Assembly (NCBI GenBank): GCA_022827025.1
Contig: JAJDTT010000068.1
Location: 1-51,273 of the forward strand
Length of the DNA: 51,273 nt
Direction of reading: 5' to 3'
Source of the DNA: Acidobacteriota bacterium
GTDB taxonomy: Bacteria > Acidobacteriota > UBA6911 > RPQK01 > JAJDTT01
Shown here: positions 23,201 through 32,603 of the stretch, piece by piece
How the letters are laid out: each line of letters starts with the position of its first letter
Numbering within the stretch: position 1 is the first letter of the stretch
Position numbers and translations under genes: made by a program
Notes under the pieces: generated by a model
What the model was told of the DNA's origin: nothing
What the model saw: the letters and a program-made list of their open reading frames with translations, nothing else
The model's database searches: none

Positions 23201-23660
23201 CGAACTGGCCGGCCAGGAGGGATCCCAGGGTGAAGGAGATTCAGGCACCCGGTCCCAGGGCAAGCCGGGCGACTCGCGACAGGCCGGAAGCCGCGCCAAC
23301 CTCTCCGGCATCGACCCGCGCCAACTGAGACGGGAGTGGCAAGAGCGCCTCCAGGAAGCCGAATCCATATCCCGCCTGCTCCGGGAGGAGCACTCCCTGG
23401 GGAGGGACGCGGCGGCCCTGTCCCGGGAAATGCGCGAACTGGCGTTGGAGCGGATCTTTTCCGACCCGGAGGAGATCGCGCGGCTCAAGTCCAAGATCGT
23501 CCACGGCTTCCAGCAACTGGAACTGGAGATCAACCGGGCCCTGGACCGGGAAGGGGAAAACCTCGTCTGGCTGTTCCAGGAAGAGGAGGTTCCACCGGTG
23601 TTCCGCGAGCGCGTCGAGGAATACTACCGGACCCTCTCCAACGAACGAGAGTCTCGCTGA
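20259..23660 (+). CDS. DUF4175-type membrane protein with long coiled coil
   Basis: 1133 residues from ATG 20259; a GTG at 20235, overlapping the preceding stop as GTGA, would add 8. Two N-terminal membrane spans and a third near residues 145-165 (LLTGAVSVLLFAYLFFGG) precede extracytoplasmic beta-rich domains with repeated pressure-domain-like strands (YSIQVTPGSTTVAKHADVQI, VSSLQVRLVYPKYTHLEP). From about residue 510 to 950 the protein is very rich in Gln, Glu and Arg (QQLREEIERLTRQLERLSR), a long coiled coil. A Gly/Ser/Glu low-complexity stretch and a conserved C-terminal helix pair follow. The family is regularly found with MoxR/VWA genes; its function is unknown. It overlaps the next gene by one base. 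Confidence 0.85.
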   Translation: MLEIIATVRRKLLGERLLRGLAVVLLATILASILFSYVLAQHNFSEPALFWTRLLGGSLLVLLLAGGLLVPFLRRRYSPGRLARFLEERNPQLEQGLSTVVEIREGQAPADPELRRLLERDVRRKLFRVSQPRFYDPRGSLLSLLTGAVSVLLFAYLFFGGPEAYRYSLDRLFLGWATDGTLPLYSIQVTPGSTTVAKHADVQIQAVLAGFESQRVSLLVRYGEDPSWEEVRMRPDPESGGFVFLFFDVRDPMNYYVEADGIRSETYSLEVSEIPRVSSLQVRLVYPKYTHLEPAVQKDDGDIEALVGTTAHFRIESDQPIREALLKLEEGGSVGLEADGSGGYRGSFKIERSDYYRIHLQNQEGVWNPGTNEYVILAVEDQPPRIVFKQPGRDRRVSNIEEVFMELQAGDDHGIRNLALRYSVNGDAEQAIELTPVAGAGSFTVGHTFFMEEHDLVPGDFVSYHARASDAVSHSDTDIFFLEVQPYDREYYQSQTGGIGLPGGGSQELDLSKRQKQIIIATFKLQKDRSSTPEEEFKEQSQTAALVQQRLQEEVQVIAERLERRQSAASDERFHKMRERLNEAMTHMEPAHERLNKLEPEQALPHEQKAFRQLLSAESLFKEIQVSFGESQGTGGATSEELADLVDLELDRTKNQYETIRQNQQFRQEQQLDEALEKLKELARRQEQAVERSRRMAGRGSGADRLTAQQLREEIERLTRQLERLSRQEEQRELSRVSNRLREAARDLGQGGSGQTGERQRMLAERALERMKEAQEALEKAQQEQISEQIRQLSQDSRRMLHQQEGTLEGMDGVEQRLNQGKVDRETINQIRSLLREKGELQQELSRVEGELHQTAKRTASREPQASRQLKKAGNKVRDDRISEKMQEGSELLSRGWVDLARDREEGVTKGLQELVENIDEAAKALGQKGPPGTEESLKRAGEEIAELVEGLESLRRRLSQAGADGKEGSEGQEGSGEGSGELAGQEGSQGEGDSGTRSQGKPGDSRQAGSRANLSGIDPRQLRREWQERLQEAESISRLLREEHSLGRDAAALSREMRELALERIFSDPEEIARLKSKIVHGFQQLELEINRALDREGENLVWLFQEEEVPPVFRERVEEYYRTLSNERESR

Positions 23661-24949
23661 TGCGCCCGGCGGCTCCTGCGGCCTCTTCTTCGTCCCCGCT
23701 GAGACTCTCCCGCCGCCGGGCTCTGGCCAACCTGGGAGGAGGAGCCGCTCTCGCCGCGCTCTCGCCGCTGCTTTCGTGCACCCGGGGCGGAGGGTCTCGG
23801 GAATCCGGTTCCCAACAAATCCGGGTGCGGGAACGGGAGTCGGGCGCCCCCGGTCTGGAACTCATTCTGGGCCGGTCCAACGAGATCTTCCCGCGTCACT
23901 CGGAAGGGGACCTGGTTCAACTCGCCGACGGACGCCTGCTGGCCGTCTGGTCCCGATTCGCGGGGGCCAGCGACCATGCCCGATCCCAGATCGTGGGCCG
24001 CTACTCGGAGGATATGGGCCATACCTGGGGACCGGTTCATCCGGTGGCCTCCCTGTCCGAGCCGGAGCACGCCTCCAACTCGAACCTCATGAGCGCCAGC
24101 CTCCTGCGCCTCTCCGGCTCCGGAGAGATCCGACTGTTCTACATGGGCAAGGAGGAGACCGAGCCGGAGAACAAGGCCTTCCACCGGAAGATCAGAAGCA
24201 GCATCCACACCCGGGTCTCACCGGACGGCATCAACTTCTCGAAGCCCGTTCGGCTCTCGGACCGGGACCACTACTACGTGACCAACAACGCCCGCGTCCT
24301 GCAGCTCTCCAGCGGCCGCATCCTGGTCCCGTCGGCCGTCGCCCTGGACCCGGGGAAGGAACTGGGCTGGGAGAAGCAGTCGGCCCTGGCGCACTACTCG
24401 GACGACGGCGGGAAGACCTGGACCCGCGGAGAGTCCTGCACGCTGCGGCGCGAGGACTATCCCGGCCACGAGTACTGGCAGATCACCTTGCAGGAACCGG
24501 GACTGGTGGAGCTGACGGACGGACGGATCCTGATGGTGAACCGGACCAAGCTCAACCACCCCTACAAGTGTTTCTCGATCGACTCGGGAGTGACCTGGAG
24601 CGATCCGGAGCCGATTCGAGAGATCGTCGCGCCGACCTCGCCCCAGACCTTCCTGCGCCTGCCCTCAGGGCGCCTGGCGATGATCTACAACAACAATCCC
24701 AAGGGAGCCGAAGCGAAATGGACCGAACGCCGGCCCCTGGCCTTCGCCGTCAGCGAAGACGAGGGAACCAGCTTCCAGTACGCAAAGACCATCGAGGAAG
24801 TGGAGGGACGCTGCTGGGCCTACCACGCGGCGCGGATCTTCGGTGAGAACGTCTACCTCTTCTACTACGAGTGGTACCAGGGGCACCCCACCTTTTTCTT
24901 CTGTGACGTCAAGCTCTCCATCATTCCCGTGGACTGGTTCGAGAGCTGA
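23660..24949 (+). CDS. sialidase-like (Asp-box beta-propeller) Tat-exported protein
   Basis: 429 residues from ATG 23660, which overlaps the previous stop as TGATG. The N terminus holds a twin-arginine signal (SRRRALANLGGGAAL) and a possible lipobox, LLSC near residue 35. The body is a six-bladed sialidase/BNR propeller with Asp-box motifs such as YSEDMGHTW, YSDDGGKTW and a looser DSGVTWSD, plus VQLADGRLLAVWSRF. Proteins of this group in Planctomycetota and Acidobacteriota are annotated exo-alpha-sialidase, but many are non-sialic-acid glycan-binding or hydrolytic. It is the last gene of the MoxR operon. The substrate cannot be told from sequence. Confidence 0.85.
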   Translation: MRPAAPAASSSSPLRLSRRRALANLGGGAALAALSPLLSCTRGGGSRESGSQQIRVRERESGAPGLELILGRSNEIFPRHSEGDLVQLADGRLLAVWSRFAGASDHARSQIVGRYSEDMGHTWGPVHPVASLSEPEHASNSNLMSASLLRLSGSGEIRLFYMGKEETEPENKAFHRKIRSSIHTRVSPDGINFSKPVRLSDRDHYYVTNNARVLQLSSGRILVPSAVALDPGKELGWEKQSALAHYSDDGGKTWTRGESCTLRREDYPGHEYWQITLQEPGLVELTDGRILMVNRTKLNHPYKCFSIDSGVTWSDPEPIREIVAPTSPQTFLRLPSGRLAMIYNNNPKGAEAKWTERRPLAFAVSEDEGTSFQYAKTIEEVEGRCWAYHAARIFGENVYLFYYEWYQGHPTFFFCDVKLSIIPVDWFES

Positions 24950-24967
24950 TCACCCGTGGCGCGAAAG

Positions 24968-25113
24968 AGGGCACCCACGAGGTGTCCAATAGGAGTGGGG
25001 ACTTTCCTGTCCCCACTCGTTCGTTCCCGCCGTGAACACCGGCCAGGCGTTGCGGGCCGCGGAAGCGGGGGTAGGAAAACCCCCGCTCCGGCGGGGGGAC
25101 ATTCCTGTCCCTC
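24968..25113. repeat. cluster of REP-like palindromes between convergent genes
   Basis: The cluster holds a GGGCACCC-like half site (about 24969), a 10-bp palindrome GAGTGGGGAC/GTCCCCACTC (24993-25018, loop TTTCCT), an 8-bp AGCGGGGG/CCCCCGCT palindrome (25064-25087) and a GGGGAC-ATTCCT-GTCCC module (about 25095-25111). It fills the gap between the convergent sialidase-like and cinA genes and may act as a bidirectional terminator. Confidence 0.8.
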
Positions 25114-25125
25114 ATTCATGGTCCG

Positions 25126-26373
25126 CTACGCATCTCGCGCCGTGCCGCCCAGCAGGAACGTCCGCACCAGGTCCAAGGCGTAAAGGCTCGTGCGGGTCCG
25201 GTCCGGCCGGCCACGGCCGGCCATGCCGAAACGGCGAGCCTCCGTTCGCCGCCCGTCGGTCACACAGAAGAACGATTTGCCCTTTGCCAAATTCCGGCTT
25301 CGATCCTCCGGGTCCGGAATTCCGTGCACGGCCAATCCCAAGTCAGTGTGGCAGACCGTCCGGAGGGCCCGCGCCAGTTCCCGGGTCCGGAGTTTCGGTT
25401 CCGACACCGACGCGTCGGCTCCCGCCGCCTCCAGGACCCGCCGGGCGGAATCGGAATCGCCGGCGATGATCCCTTCGCCGAACCGGTCCGGATCGGCCAT
25501 TTGCAACCTCTCCGCCACCATCCCGCCGGTGATGTCCTCGTAGACGGCGATCCTCAGATCGGCCCGCCGCAACAGATCCCCCACCGAGTCCTCCATGGAT
25601 TCCTCGTCGGCGCCGAACACATGGTGTCCCAACAGGCCGCGGACCTCCTCCTCCACCGGGGCGATGAGTCGCGCGGCTGCCTCCCGATCGCGGGCTTTGG
25701 CGGCGATTCTCACATCGACCTGGCCGGGATGGGCCAGGACTCCCACGGTGGGATTGGTGGATTCTGTGATCAGATCACCAATCAGGTGATCCACGTGGCT
25801 CTCCCCCATGGCGGAGACCTTGAGGATGCGATAGACGATGATGTGGTCCAGGCGAAAGCGCCTCCTGAGACGGGGAATCACCTCATGGTCGAAGAGCCAC
25901 TTGAGCTCGTGGGGCACTCCCGGGAGGGCAATGACGACGCCGCGCGGGTCCTCCACCAGAAAGGCGGGAGCGGTGCCGTTGGGGTTGCGGATCGGCGTGG
26001 CCCCCCGCGGGATGTCGGCCTGACGCTCGTTGTTGGCCGTCAGGACAAAACCCCGGTTGCGGAACCGGGTGTAGATCTCCTGCAGCAGATCGGGGTCCCG
26101 GACCAGCGTCCGTCCCGTCACCCGGGCGATGACTTCCCGCGTCAAATCGTCCCGCGTGGGCCCCAGACCGCCTCCGGTGATCACAATGTCGGACCGGTCC
26201 AGGGCCCGGCCGATCACCTCTTCCATCCGGCCCGGGTTGTCCCCCACCACGGTCTTGTAGAAGAGATCGACTCCCAGTCCGGTCAGACGATCGGCCATCC
26301 AGGCCGAGTTGGTATCGACGATCTGCCCCAGGAGCAGCTCAGAACCGATGGCGACGATCTCCGCGTTGGGCAT
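25126..26373 (-). CDS. cinA: CinA family protein with degenerate C-terminal amidase site
   Basis: 415 residues from ATG 26373, preceded by AAGGAGATC. The N-terminal MoCF-like (COG1058) domain is intact: EIVAIGSELLLGQIVDTNS, TGGGLGPTRDDLTRE and ALPGVPHELKWLF. In characterised CinA this domain hydrolyses ADP-ribose. The C-terminal PncC-like domain, which deamidates NMN in the pyridine-nucleotide salvage cycle, normally carries AESCTGG. Here the aligned segment is YEDITGG (residues 278-284), so the catalytic Ser is Asp280 and the Cys is Ile. It probably has pyrophosphatase activity only. It faces the sialidase-like gene across a palindrome cluster. Confidence 0.93.
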   Translation of the reverse strand: MPNAEIVAIGSELLLGQIVDTNSAWMADRLTGLGVDLFYKTVVGDNPGRMEEVIGRALDRSDIVITGGGLGPTRDDLTREVIARVTGRTLVRDPDLLQEIYTRFRNRGFVLTANNERQADIPRGATPIRNPNGTAPAFLVEDPRGVVIALPGVPHELKWLFDHEVIPRLRRRFRLDHIIVYRILKVSAMGESHVDHLIGDLITESTNPTVGVLAHPGQVDVRIAAKARDREAAARLIAPVEEEVRGLLGHHVFGADEESMEDSVGDLLRRADLRIAVYEDITGGMVAERLQMADPDRFGEGIIAGDSDSARRVLEAAGADASVSEPKLRTRELARALRTVCHTDLGLAVHGIPDPEDRSRNLAKGKSFFCVTDGRRTEARRFGMAGRGRPDRTRTSLYALDLVRTFLLGGTARDA

Positions 26374-26600
26374 GGGATCTCCTTCGGCGGCATCTTCCGG
26401 TATCCGATGCCCACTGTCCAGGATCGAAGCCGGAGTCTGACGAGGCAAGGCTTCCTGATCGCGAGAGCAATGCTGGCGGCGACAGCGGCACAGTGCGCGG
26501 CCCGGCATTGGATTGCTGCCCGGCCAAACGTATTGCGGCCTTGGCTCGACAGCAATGGATAGATCCCATACGGTACGCAATATTGAACGCGACGAACGGC

Positions 26601-26813
26601 ATGAAACCGGCGCATCCGGGCGAGATCTTGCGCTATGGACTCGACGAATTCGATCTGCCGGCTAATGCGCTGTCGAAAGAACTCAATGTACCGGTGCGTC
26701 GCAACTGTGGCTGAATCTGCGAAAAACCTGGAAACTCCGCCAAGCGGAAATCGCGGCGGGCCGCGAAATCACCGAATGCGTGACGCTTCGGCATCTTCGG
26801 CGTAGGGGAGCTA
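26601..26813 (+). pseudogene. decayed HigA-type antitoxin (HTH addiction-module) gene
   Basis: The start MKPAHPGEILRYGLDEFDLP, then ANALSKELNVP, is the conserved N terminus of HigA/VapI antitoxins, but the frame stops at 26714. In the next frame the C-terminal family motif SQLWLNLRKTWKLRQAEIA follows directly. About 30 residues covering the second half of the helix-turn-helix are missing, and the two parts are out of frame. No higB toxin is recognisable in the 227 bases between cinA and this remnant, where I see no other gene. Confidence 0.75.
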
Positions 26814-26819
26814 TCAGCA

Positions 26820-27941
26820 ATGCCGAACCTGTTCGACTATGCAACGAAGGAACTATCTCAGGACGCAGTCATTTGCTGGCTCATCGCATGGTCCCAGACC
26901 AATACGGACGACAAACACAACCGGATGCTTCGCAAACTTGGGACTACTTTCGTCGATAAGCTACTCGCCAAACACGTCAAGACTCTGTCGTGGAAAGACG
27001 TCCAGCGCCTTGAGTGCTCGGAGAAAGCAGAGATCTATCAGCAGGAAACTGTGGTGATTGACCGGAAACGCCACTCGATGGATGTTCTCGCATGCATCAG
27101 CGACAAGGACGCACGGCATGTTCTCCTGATCGAAGACAAAATTGACGGGGACGGAGACGTCGATCAGCTTAACCGCTACTACGAAATCCTGACGACGGGA
27201 CGCAAAACCAAGTCCGGCCAGACGAAGACAACACAGCTCGGACTGGTACCCAAAGACCAGGTTCAAGCGATCTACCTCGATACCGGCAATCATTCTTCCG
27301 CCAACACCCAACGGATCGAACAATGCACTGAGTTCAAAGTGTTCAGCCGCAACGATTTCCTGGAAGTCCTGGAGACGTATCAGGGTGACCACCCAGTAGT
27401 GAAAGACTTCCAGTCGCGGCTACAACGATGGGAGCACGAGACGACCAGCTTCCCTAAATGGACACGTGACGAGGATCGGAAGTACTGGCCGTGGAGCGCG
27501 TGGCAAGGGCTGTACCTGCATCTCGAGCGCAAAATCGATGTAGTCGGTTGGGGCTACATCCCACGCGGCGACTTTCTCGGTTTGTGGTGGCACTATGTGA
27601 ACTTTGCGTCCCCGAAAGCGAAACATCTCTACCTGCAACTTGAAGTGAAGCCCAGGAACCCGTCCTATCAGAAGCTCTGCTTCAAAATTGAAGCGGGGAA
27701 AAACACCGACAATGACCAGAAGCGGAAGATTCGTGACGAGTGCCTCGAGGCGGTTCTCGAAATCGGAGAACCCCGGGTCGCGAGACCACGCCACTTGGGA
27801 ATGGGCAAGACCATGACCGTTGCGGTATGGGCAGGCGACTGGCTCGAGTTCAGCGACGAAGGTTCGCTCGACATTGAGGGCACGGTCGCGAATCTGAACC
27901 AGGCCCAAGAGATTGTCGACGTCGCGTCCCTCCGTCTGTGA
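26820..27941 (+). CDS. PD-(D/E)XK nuclease superfamily protein
   Basis: 373 residues from ATG 26820. The N terminus NLFDYATKELSQDAVICWLIAW is typical of the PD-(D/E)XK family found in standalone nuclease and defence-linked proteins. The catalytic set is visible: D88 (SMDVLACI), then E105-D-K107 (LLIEDKI), the D...ExK arrangement. The rest lacks a recognised domain but contains aromatic-rich strands (WSAWQGLYLHLE, GLWWHYVNFAS). Base composition is lower in GC and codon use plainer than in neighbouring genes, suggesting recent transfer. It is flanked by two broken toxin-antitoxin loci, so this patch has taken insertions and deletions. No methyltransferase, helicase or other defence partner is adjacent. 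Function is likely DNA cleavage; the biological role is open. Confidence 0.8.
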   Translation: MPNLFDYATKELSQDAVICWLIAWSQTNTDDKHNRMLRKLGTTFVDKLLAKHVKTLSWKDVQRLECSEKAEIYQQETVVIDRKRHSMDVLACISDKDARHVLLIEDKIDGDGDVDQLNRYYEILTTGRKTKSGQTKTTQLGLVPKDQVQAIYLDTGNHSSANTQRIEQCTEFKVFSRNDFLEVLETYQGDHPVVKDFQSRLQRWEHETTSFPKWTRDEDRKYWPWSAWQGLYLHLERKIDVVGWGYIPRGDFLGLWWHYVNFASPKAKHLYLQLEVKPRNPSYQKLCFKIEAGKNTDNDQKRKIRDECLEAVLEIGEPRVARPRHLGMGKTMTVAVWAGDWLEFSDEGSLDIEGTVANLNQAQEIVDVASLRL

Positions 27942-28054
27942 GGAACAAACTTGCTGGAACCCGCCCCGTTGGTGCGCGCGGTCCCGACCCGCATCGCCTC
28001 GCTGAACAGGATGCCCGTCAGAACCTGCCGGTGGCGGATGGGGGGGCTGTCAAC

Positions 28055-28234
28055 TCATGCATGGCTCCGCGGATGGACAACGCCAATATCGACGTTCTCG
28101 AACCCCCGAACGTTGCGTATCGCCAGCGTCAGTTGGCAGGACAACGCAGTCGCCGCGACCCGGCAACTGGATTGCGAGATCGTTCGTTCCGAGTTGTGGC
28201 ACTCGACTGCAATTGCTTCAGAGACGCGGGCCGT
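28055..28234 (-). pseudogene. remnant of a VapC-type PIN-domain toxin
   Basis: A minus-strand reading frame ends with CRVAATALSCQLTLAIRNVR, then GFENVDIGVVHP. This matches the C-terminal PIN-domain block of VapC toxins (AATAL-x-L-T-L-x-TRN-x-x-F). The N-terminal half, with its first acidic residues, is missing. It lies directly downstream of the Phd/VapB-type antitoxin, the expected toxin position. Between it and the nuclease (27942-28054) I see nothing. Confidence 0.6.
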
Positions 28235-28235
28235 G

Positions 28236-28970
<735 letters not shown>

Positions 28971-29055
28971 TCAGGGCTCGAGGTGAACGCCGAATTCCGG
29001 GCAACCCCAGCGGACGAAGAGACTTCGGTTCCGCAATTCTTTAATGGGAGGGTTC

Positions 29056-32000
29056 ATGAGACCGAAAATCCACCTGTTTTCCTGCTTTCTCCTAGTACTG
29101 ATCCTCGGCTTCCACCTCGGTGGACCGGTTCAGGCTCAGCGCGCCCAGCAGGGCGCCGGGAACATCCAGGGGACCGTCACCGACGAAACCGGCGGCGTGA
29201 TCCCGGGCGCGGATGTGACCGCACGAAACGTTGCCACAGGCATCGAAAGAACTTCGGTGAGCAACGACAGTGGCTACTACCTGATCCAGGCCCTCGGGAT
29301 CGGCGAATATGAGGTTTCGGGCGCCCTGACCGGATTCAAGACCAAGGTCGTGACCGGACAGCGCGTCACCTCGGACACGACCCGGACGATCGACATCGTG
29401 CTCGAGGTCGGCGACGTGACGGAAACGGTCACCGTCGCGGGGACGGCAACCCTGGTCAAGATGACCGACACCACCGTGGCCCACGCCCAGGACTCGGAAG
29501 TGCTCGAAGTCCTTCCGGTCCACATGAGCTTCTTCGTCCGGCAGTCCATGGTGCTGATCAACACCCTGCCCGGCGTGATCTTCAAGCCCACCTGGGACGG
29601 GAACAAGGGGACCATCCACGGTGTGGGCGACAACGGGCCTCACCGAAACCCCCTCGGGTACAACACCGACGGCCATCAGAGCAGCATCAACTGGCATCAG
29701 GGGCTGCGCGACGAAACGGGACCGGCGCCCGAGTTGATCGAAGAGTTTCGCATCGAGACCAATCAGGACGCCGAGAAGGGTTTCAACTCCGGGGTGTCCG
29801 TCGAAATGATCACCAAGTCGGGAACCAACGAATTCCACGGGAGTGGTTTCTTGTTTCACCGCAACGACATCCTGGACGCGCGCCGGTGGACCGCCTCAGG
29901 AAAGGGCGAACAGATCCAGAACGAATGGGGCTTCATTCTGGGAGGCCCCATCGTGAAGGACAAGGCCTTCTTCATGATGAACTACACCGGTTATGAGTGG
30001 TCCACGCAGCCGAGCGGACGGATCGGCACCGTCCAGACGGATCTCATGCGTCAAGGAAACTTCAACGAGATCCTCGGCGCGTCCCTCGGGACCGATACCA
30101 TGGGCCGGGATGTCCGGGCCGGCATGATCTACGATCCCCTCACCACCCGCCCGGACGGGCAGGGCGGCTTCCTGCGGGATCCCTTTCCCAACAACACGAT
30201 TCCCGACAGCCGCATCGGCGGCGTCGCCAAGCACCTCATGACGGCGTATCCGGCACCGAACAGAGGCGGACTGACCAACAACTATGAGGGCGAGGGTTCC
30301 GACATCTTCGACATCGACAAGGTCTATCTCAAGACCGACATCGAGCATGAAGACCACAAGGTCACCATCGGGTGGGAAGACACGCCCAATATGAAACTGA
30401 GCTTCCTGTCGCCGGCCAACCGGCTGAACAGCGTCGCGGTCGAAAGCCGCGGCGTCCGGGTTCGCCTCAATCACCTCTGGACGGTGAACCCGTCTCTCCT
30501 CTTCAGCACCCGGCTCGGGATCAACCGGATCACGTACGGTGAAGGCAAACTGCCGCCCGCCTCGGACCATTGTCCGGGCGGTTGCGTCCAAGGCGCGTTG
30601 ACGACCGCGATTCCCAGATTGAGGATCCAGAGCGCGGTCGGTGGCGGCTTCGGTGACAACACCGACACGGCCCAACACTTCCAGTCGACGGTTCCCGTCT
30701 TCATGGACCTGTCCTGGACCAGTGGGAACCACAACGTGAAGGTCGGCGCCCAGCTCAGCATCTGGGCCGGGAAATTCCTCGTGGAAAACCACACGGCGGG
30801 CACTTATACCTTCCGCAACCGCACCAGCGGCCTGCCCGGTTTTCCGGAGACGGGTGACGGGTTCGCCTCCTTCCTCATGGGCGACGTGGACGAAGTCCTC
30901 CAGCAGACTGCCAGCGCCAGGAAGGTCACCAGCTACAGTTGGGCCTTCTACGCCCAGGATTCGTGGCGGGCGACTCCGCGGCTGACGGTCAACTACGGCC
31001 TCCGGTGGGAGATCCCCATACCTTTCCACGAAACCTACCGGCGTTGGGGCCTCATGGACATCCACACTCCCAATCCGGCGGCGGGCGGCCTCCCGGGCGG
31101 CCTCACCTTCTACGGAGAGGGAGAGGGACGCAACGGCCGGGTTCGGGCGTTCAACGTCGGCTTCAGGAGCTTCGGGCCGCGCCTGGGTTTTGCCTATCAA
31201 TTGAACGAGAAGACCGTGGCGCGGGCCTATTACGGGCTCATGTACTTCCCCCTGAACGGGGAAATGGCCAACGGCGCCAGCATGCCCAACCAGGGTTTCG
31301 GCGCCTCGGTGACCGCAAATACCCCGGACTTCGGCCTGACGCCGGCCCTCAATTGGGATCAGGGAATCGACATTCTTCCCAAGAACCTTCCGTTCCTGGA
31401 CCCGTCCCTGATCAACGGCTCCTCGGTCGGTTTCGTGGACGTCAACGAGACCCAGCAGGGGACCGCCCAGAGGTTGGGTCTCGCCATCGAGCGGGAGCTC
31501 CCCTGGGATATGGTGTTCACTGCCGAATACATCGGTCTCTTGGGCCACGGTGTCATCGGGACCCAGATCGCCCGTTACAACCAACTGCCCCTGAGCTATC
31601 TCGCTCTCGGAAACCTCCTGCTGCAGGATATCGATTCCCAGGCCGCCAGAGACGCCGGCTACACCCGGCCCTATCCGGGATTCACCGGAACCGTGGGGCA
31701 GTCCCAGCGGCGCTTCCCTCAGTACAACTGGGTGGCCCAGTTGAACTCCCACTCGGGGTACAACCTCTACCACTCGGGCATCTTTATTTTGCAGAAGCGG
31801 TTCTCCAGCGGGTTGAACTTCATGCTGTCGCACACCATTGCCAAATCGCTGACCTCGGGGGACGTCCGGGAGAGGGGCAGCTTCGCGCCCCGCGCCGGAT
31901 CCTCTTTGCAGCATTGGGATACCTGGAGTTCCTCCAAGACGCTGGTGCCCTTCAACCGCTCCTGGGCGACCAAGGCGAGCTTTTCGTGGGAACTTCCCTT

Positions 32001-32523
32001 CGGAAGAGGCAAAGCCATCGGCGGCGGTGTCGGCCGATTGGCAAACCTCCTGGTCGGCGGTTGGAGAGTCGCCGGTCACATCGTCTACCACGCCGGCAAT
32101 CCCCTGACCGTCGGCACGGGACAGTTCCTGCCCTACATGGGTCCCGCGTGGGCGATCTGGAATCACGGCGTCGGGGTCACGACCGGCGTCAGTTGCGGCG
32201 ACTTCGATCCCAACCAAACGGGACGGGACCGTATCTTCAATCCCGCGGCATTCAGCACGGCGCCCAATTTCACGTTGGGGAACTTCCGCGTCCATCCCAG
32301 TGCGCAAAACTGCGGATTCATGCAGGAAGACATTTCCATCATGAAGGATTTCCAGATCACCGAAGGCGTGAGTTTCCGCTTCGCGGCGGAGATGTTCAAC
32401 GCCTTCAACCGGGTCAACTGGCGCGAGGCGGGCAACAGCGTGGACAGTCCACAGGGTTTCGGAAAAATCGGCAACACCTTGGATCCCCGGATCATCCAAC
32501 TCTACTGGAAGATCAACTTCTGA
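29056..32523 (+). CDS. Oar-type TonB-dependent receptor with carboxypeptidase-regulatory-like domain
   Basis: 1155 residues from ATG 29056, behind GGGAGGG; an ATG at 29044 precedes the ribosome site and is unlikely. A signal peptide to about residue 31 (LFSCFLLVLILGFHLGGPVQA) is followed by a CarboxypepD_reg-like beta-sandwich (IQGTVTDETGGVIPGADVTA) to about residue 110. Next come a plug domain (VHMSFFVRQSMVLINTLPGV, IEEFRIETN) and an outer-membrane barrel ending in an aromatic terminus (QLYWKINF). This architecture is strongly expanded in Acidobacteriota. The ligand is unknown; a polymer or peptide substrate is typical. The small membrane protein gene 80 bases downstream is probably in the same transcription unit. 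Confidence 0.92.
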   Translation: MRPKIHLFSCFLLVLILGFHLGGPVQAQRAQQGAGNIQGTVTDETGGVIPGADVTARNVATGIERTSVSNDSGYYLIQALGIGEYEVSGALTGFKTKVVTGQRVTSDTTRTIDIVLEVGDVTETVTVAGTATLVKMTDTTVAHAQDSEVLEVLPVHMSFFVRQSMVLINTLPGVIFKPTWDGNKGTIHGVGDNGPHRNPLGYNTDGHQSSINWHQGLRDETGPAPELIEEFRIETNQDAEKGFNSGVSVEMITKSGTNEFHGSGFLFHRNDILDARRWTASGKGEQIQNEWGFILGGPIVKDKAFFMMNYTGYEWSTQPSGRIGTVQTDLMRQGNFNEILGASLGTDTMGRDVRAGMIYDPLTTRPDGQGGFLRDPFPNNTIPDSRIGGVAKHLMTAYPAPNRGGLTNNYEGEGSDIFDIDKVYLKTDIEHEDHKVTIGWEDTPNMKLSFLSPANRLNSVAVESRGVRVRLNHLWTVNPSLLFSTRLGINRITYGEGKLPPASDHCPGGCVQGALTTAIPRLRIQSAVGGGFGDNTDTAQHFQSTVPVFMDLSWTSGNHNVKVGAQLSIWAGKFLVENHTAGTYTFRNRTSGLPGFPETGDGFASFLMGDVDEVLQQTASARKVTSYSWAFYAQDSWRATPRLTVNYGLRWEIPIPFHETYRRWGLMDIHTPNPAAGGLPGGLTFYGEGEGRNGRVRAFNVGFRSFGPRLGFAYQLNEKTVARAYYGLMYFPLNGEMANGASMPNQGFGASVTANTPDFGLTPALNWDQGIDILPKNLPFLDPSLINGSSVGFVDVNETQQGTAQRLGLAIERELPWDMVFTAEYIGLLGHGVIGTQIARYNQLPLSYLALGNLLLQDIDSQAARDAGYTRPYPGFTGTVGQSQRRFPQYNWVAQLNSHSGYNLYHSGIFILQKRFSSGLNFMLSHTIAKSLTSGDVRERGSFAPRAGSSLQHWDTWSSSKTLVPFNRSWATKASFSWELPFGRGKAIGGGVGRLANLLVGGWRVAGHIVYHAGNPLTVGTGQFLPYMGPAWAIWNHGVGVTTGVSCGDFDPNQTGRDRIFNPAAFSTAPNFTLGNFRVHPSAQNCGFMQEDISIMKDFQITEGVSFRFAAEMFNAFNRVNWREAGNSVDSPQGFGKIGNTLDPRIIQLYWKINF

Positions 32524-32603
32524 GGATCGCCGAAGGCGGGCTGCGCCGTGGACGGTTCCACGAAAACAGGGTTGTCACCATTCAGATGCAAAGGTCATAA
32601 ACA

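Noticed and set aside
26374-26600. A higB toxin upstream of the higA remnant
   Set aside because: No frame shows the HigB fold motifs, and stops interrupt all candidates.
29896-32499. An 867-codon minus-strand open frame
   Set aside because: It is a shadow of the TonB-dependent receptor gene, with no signal, motif or ribosome site.
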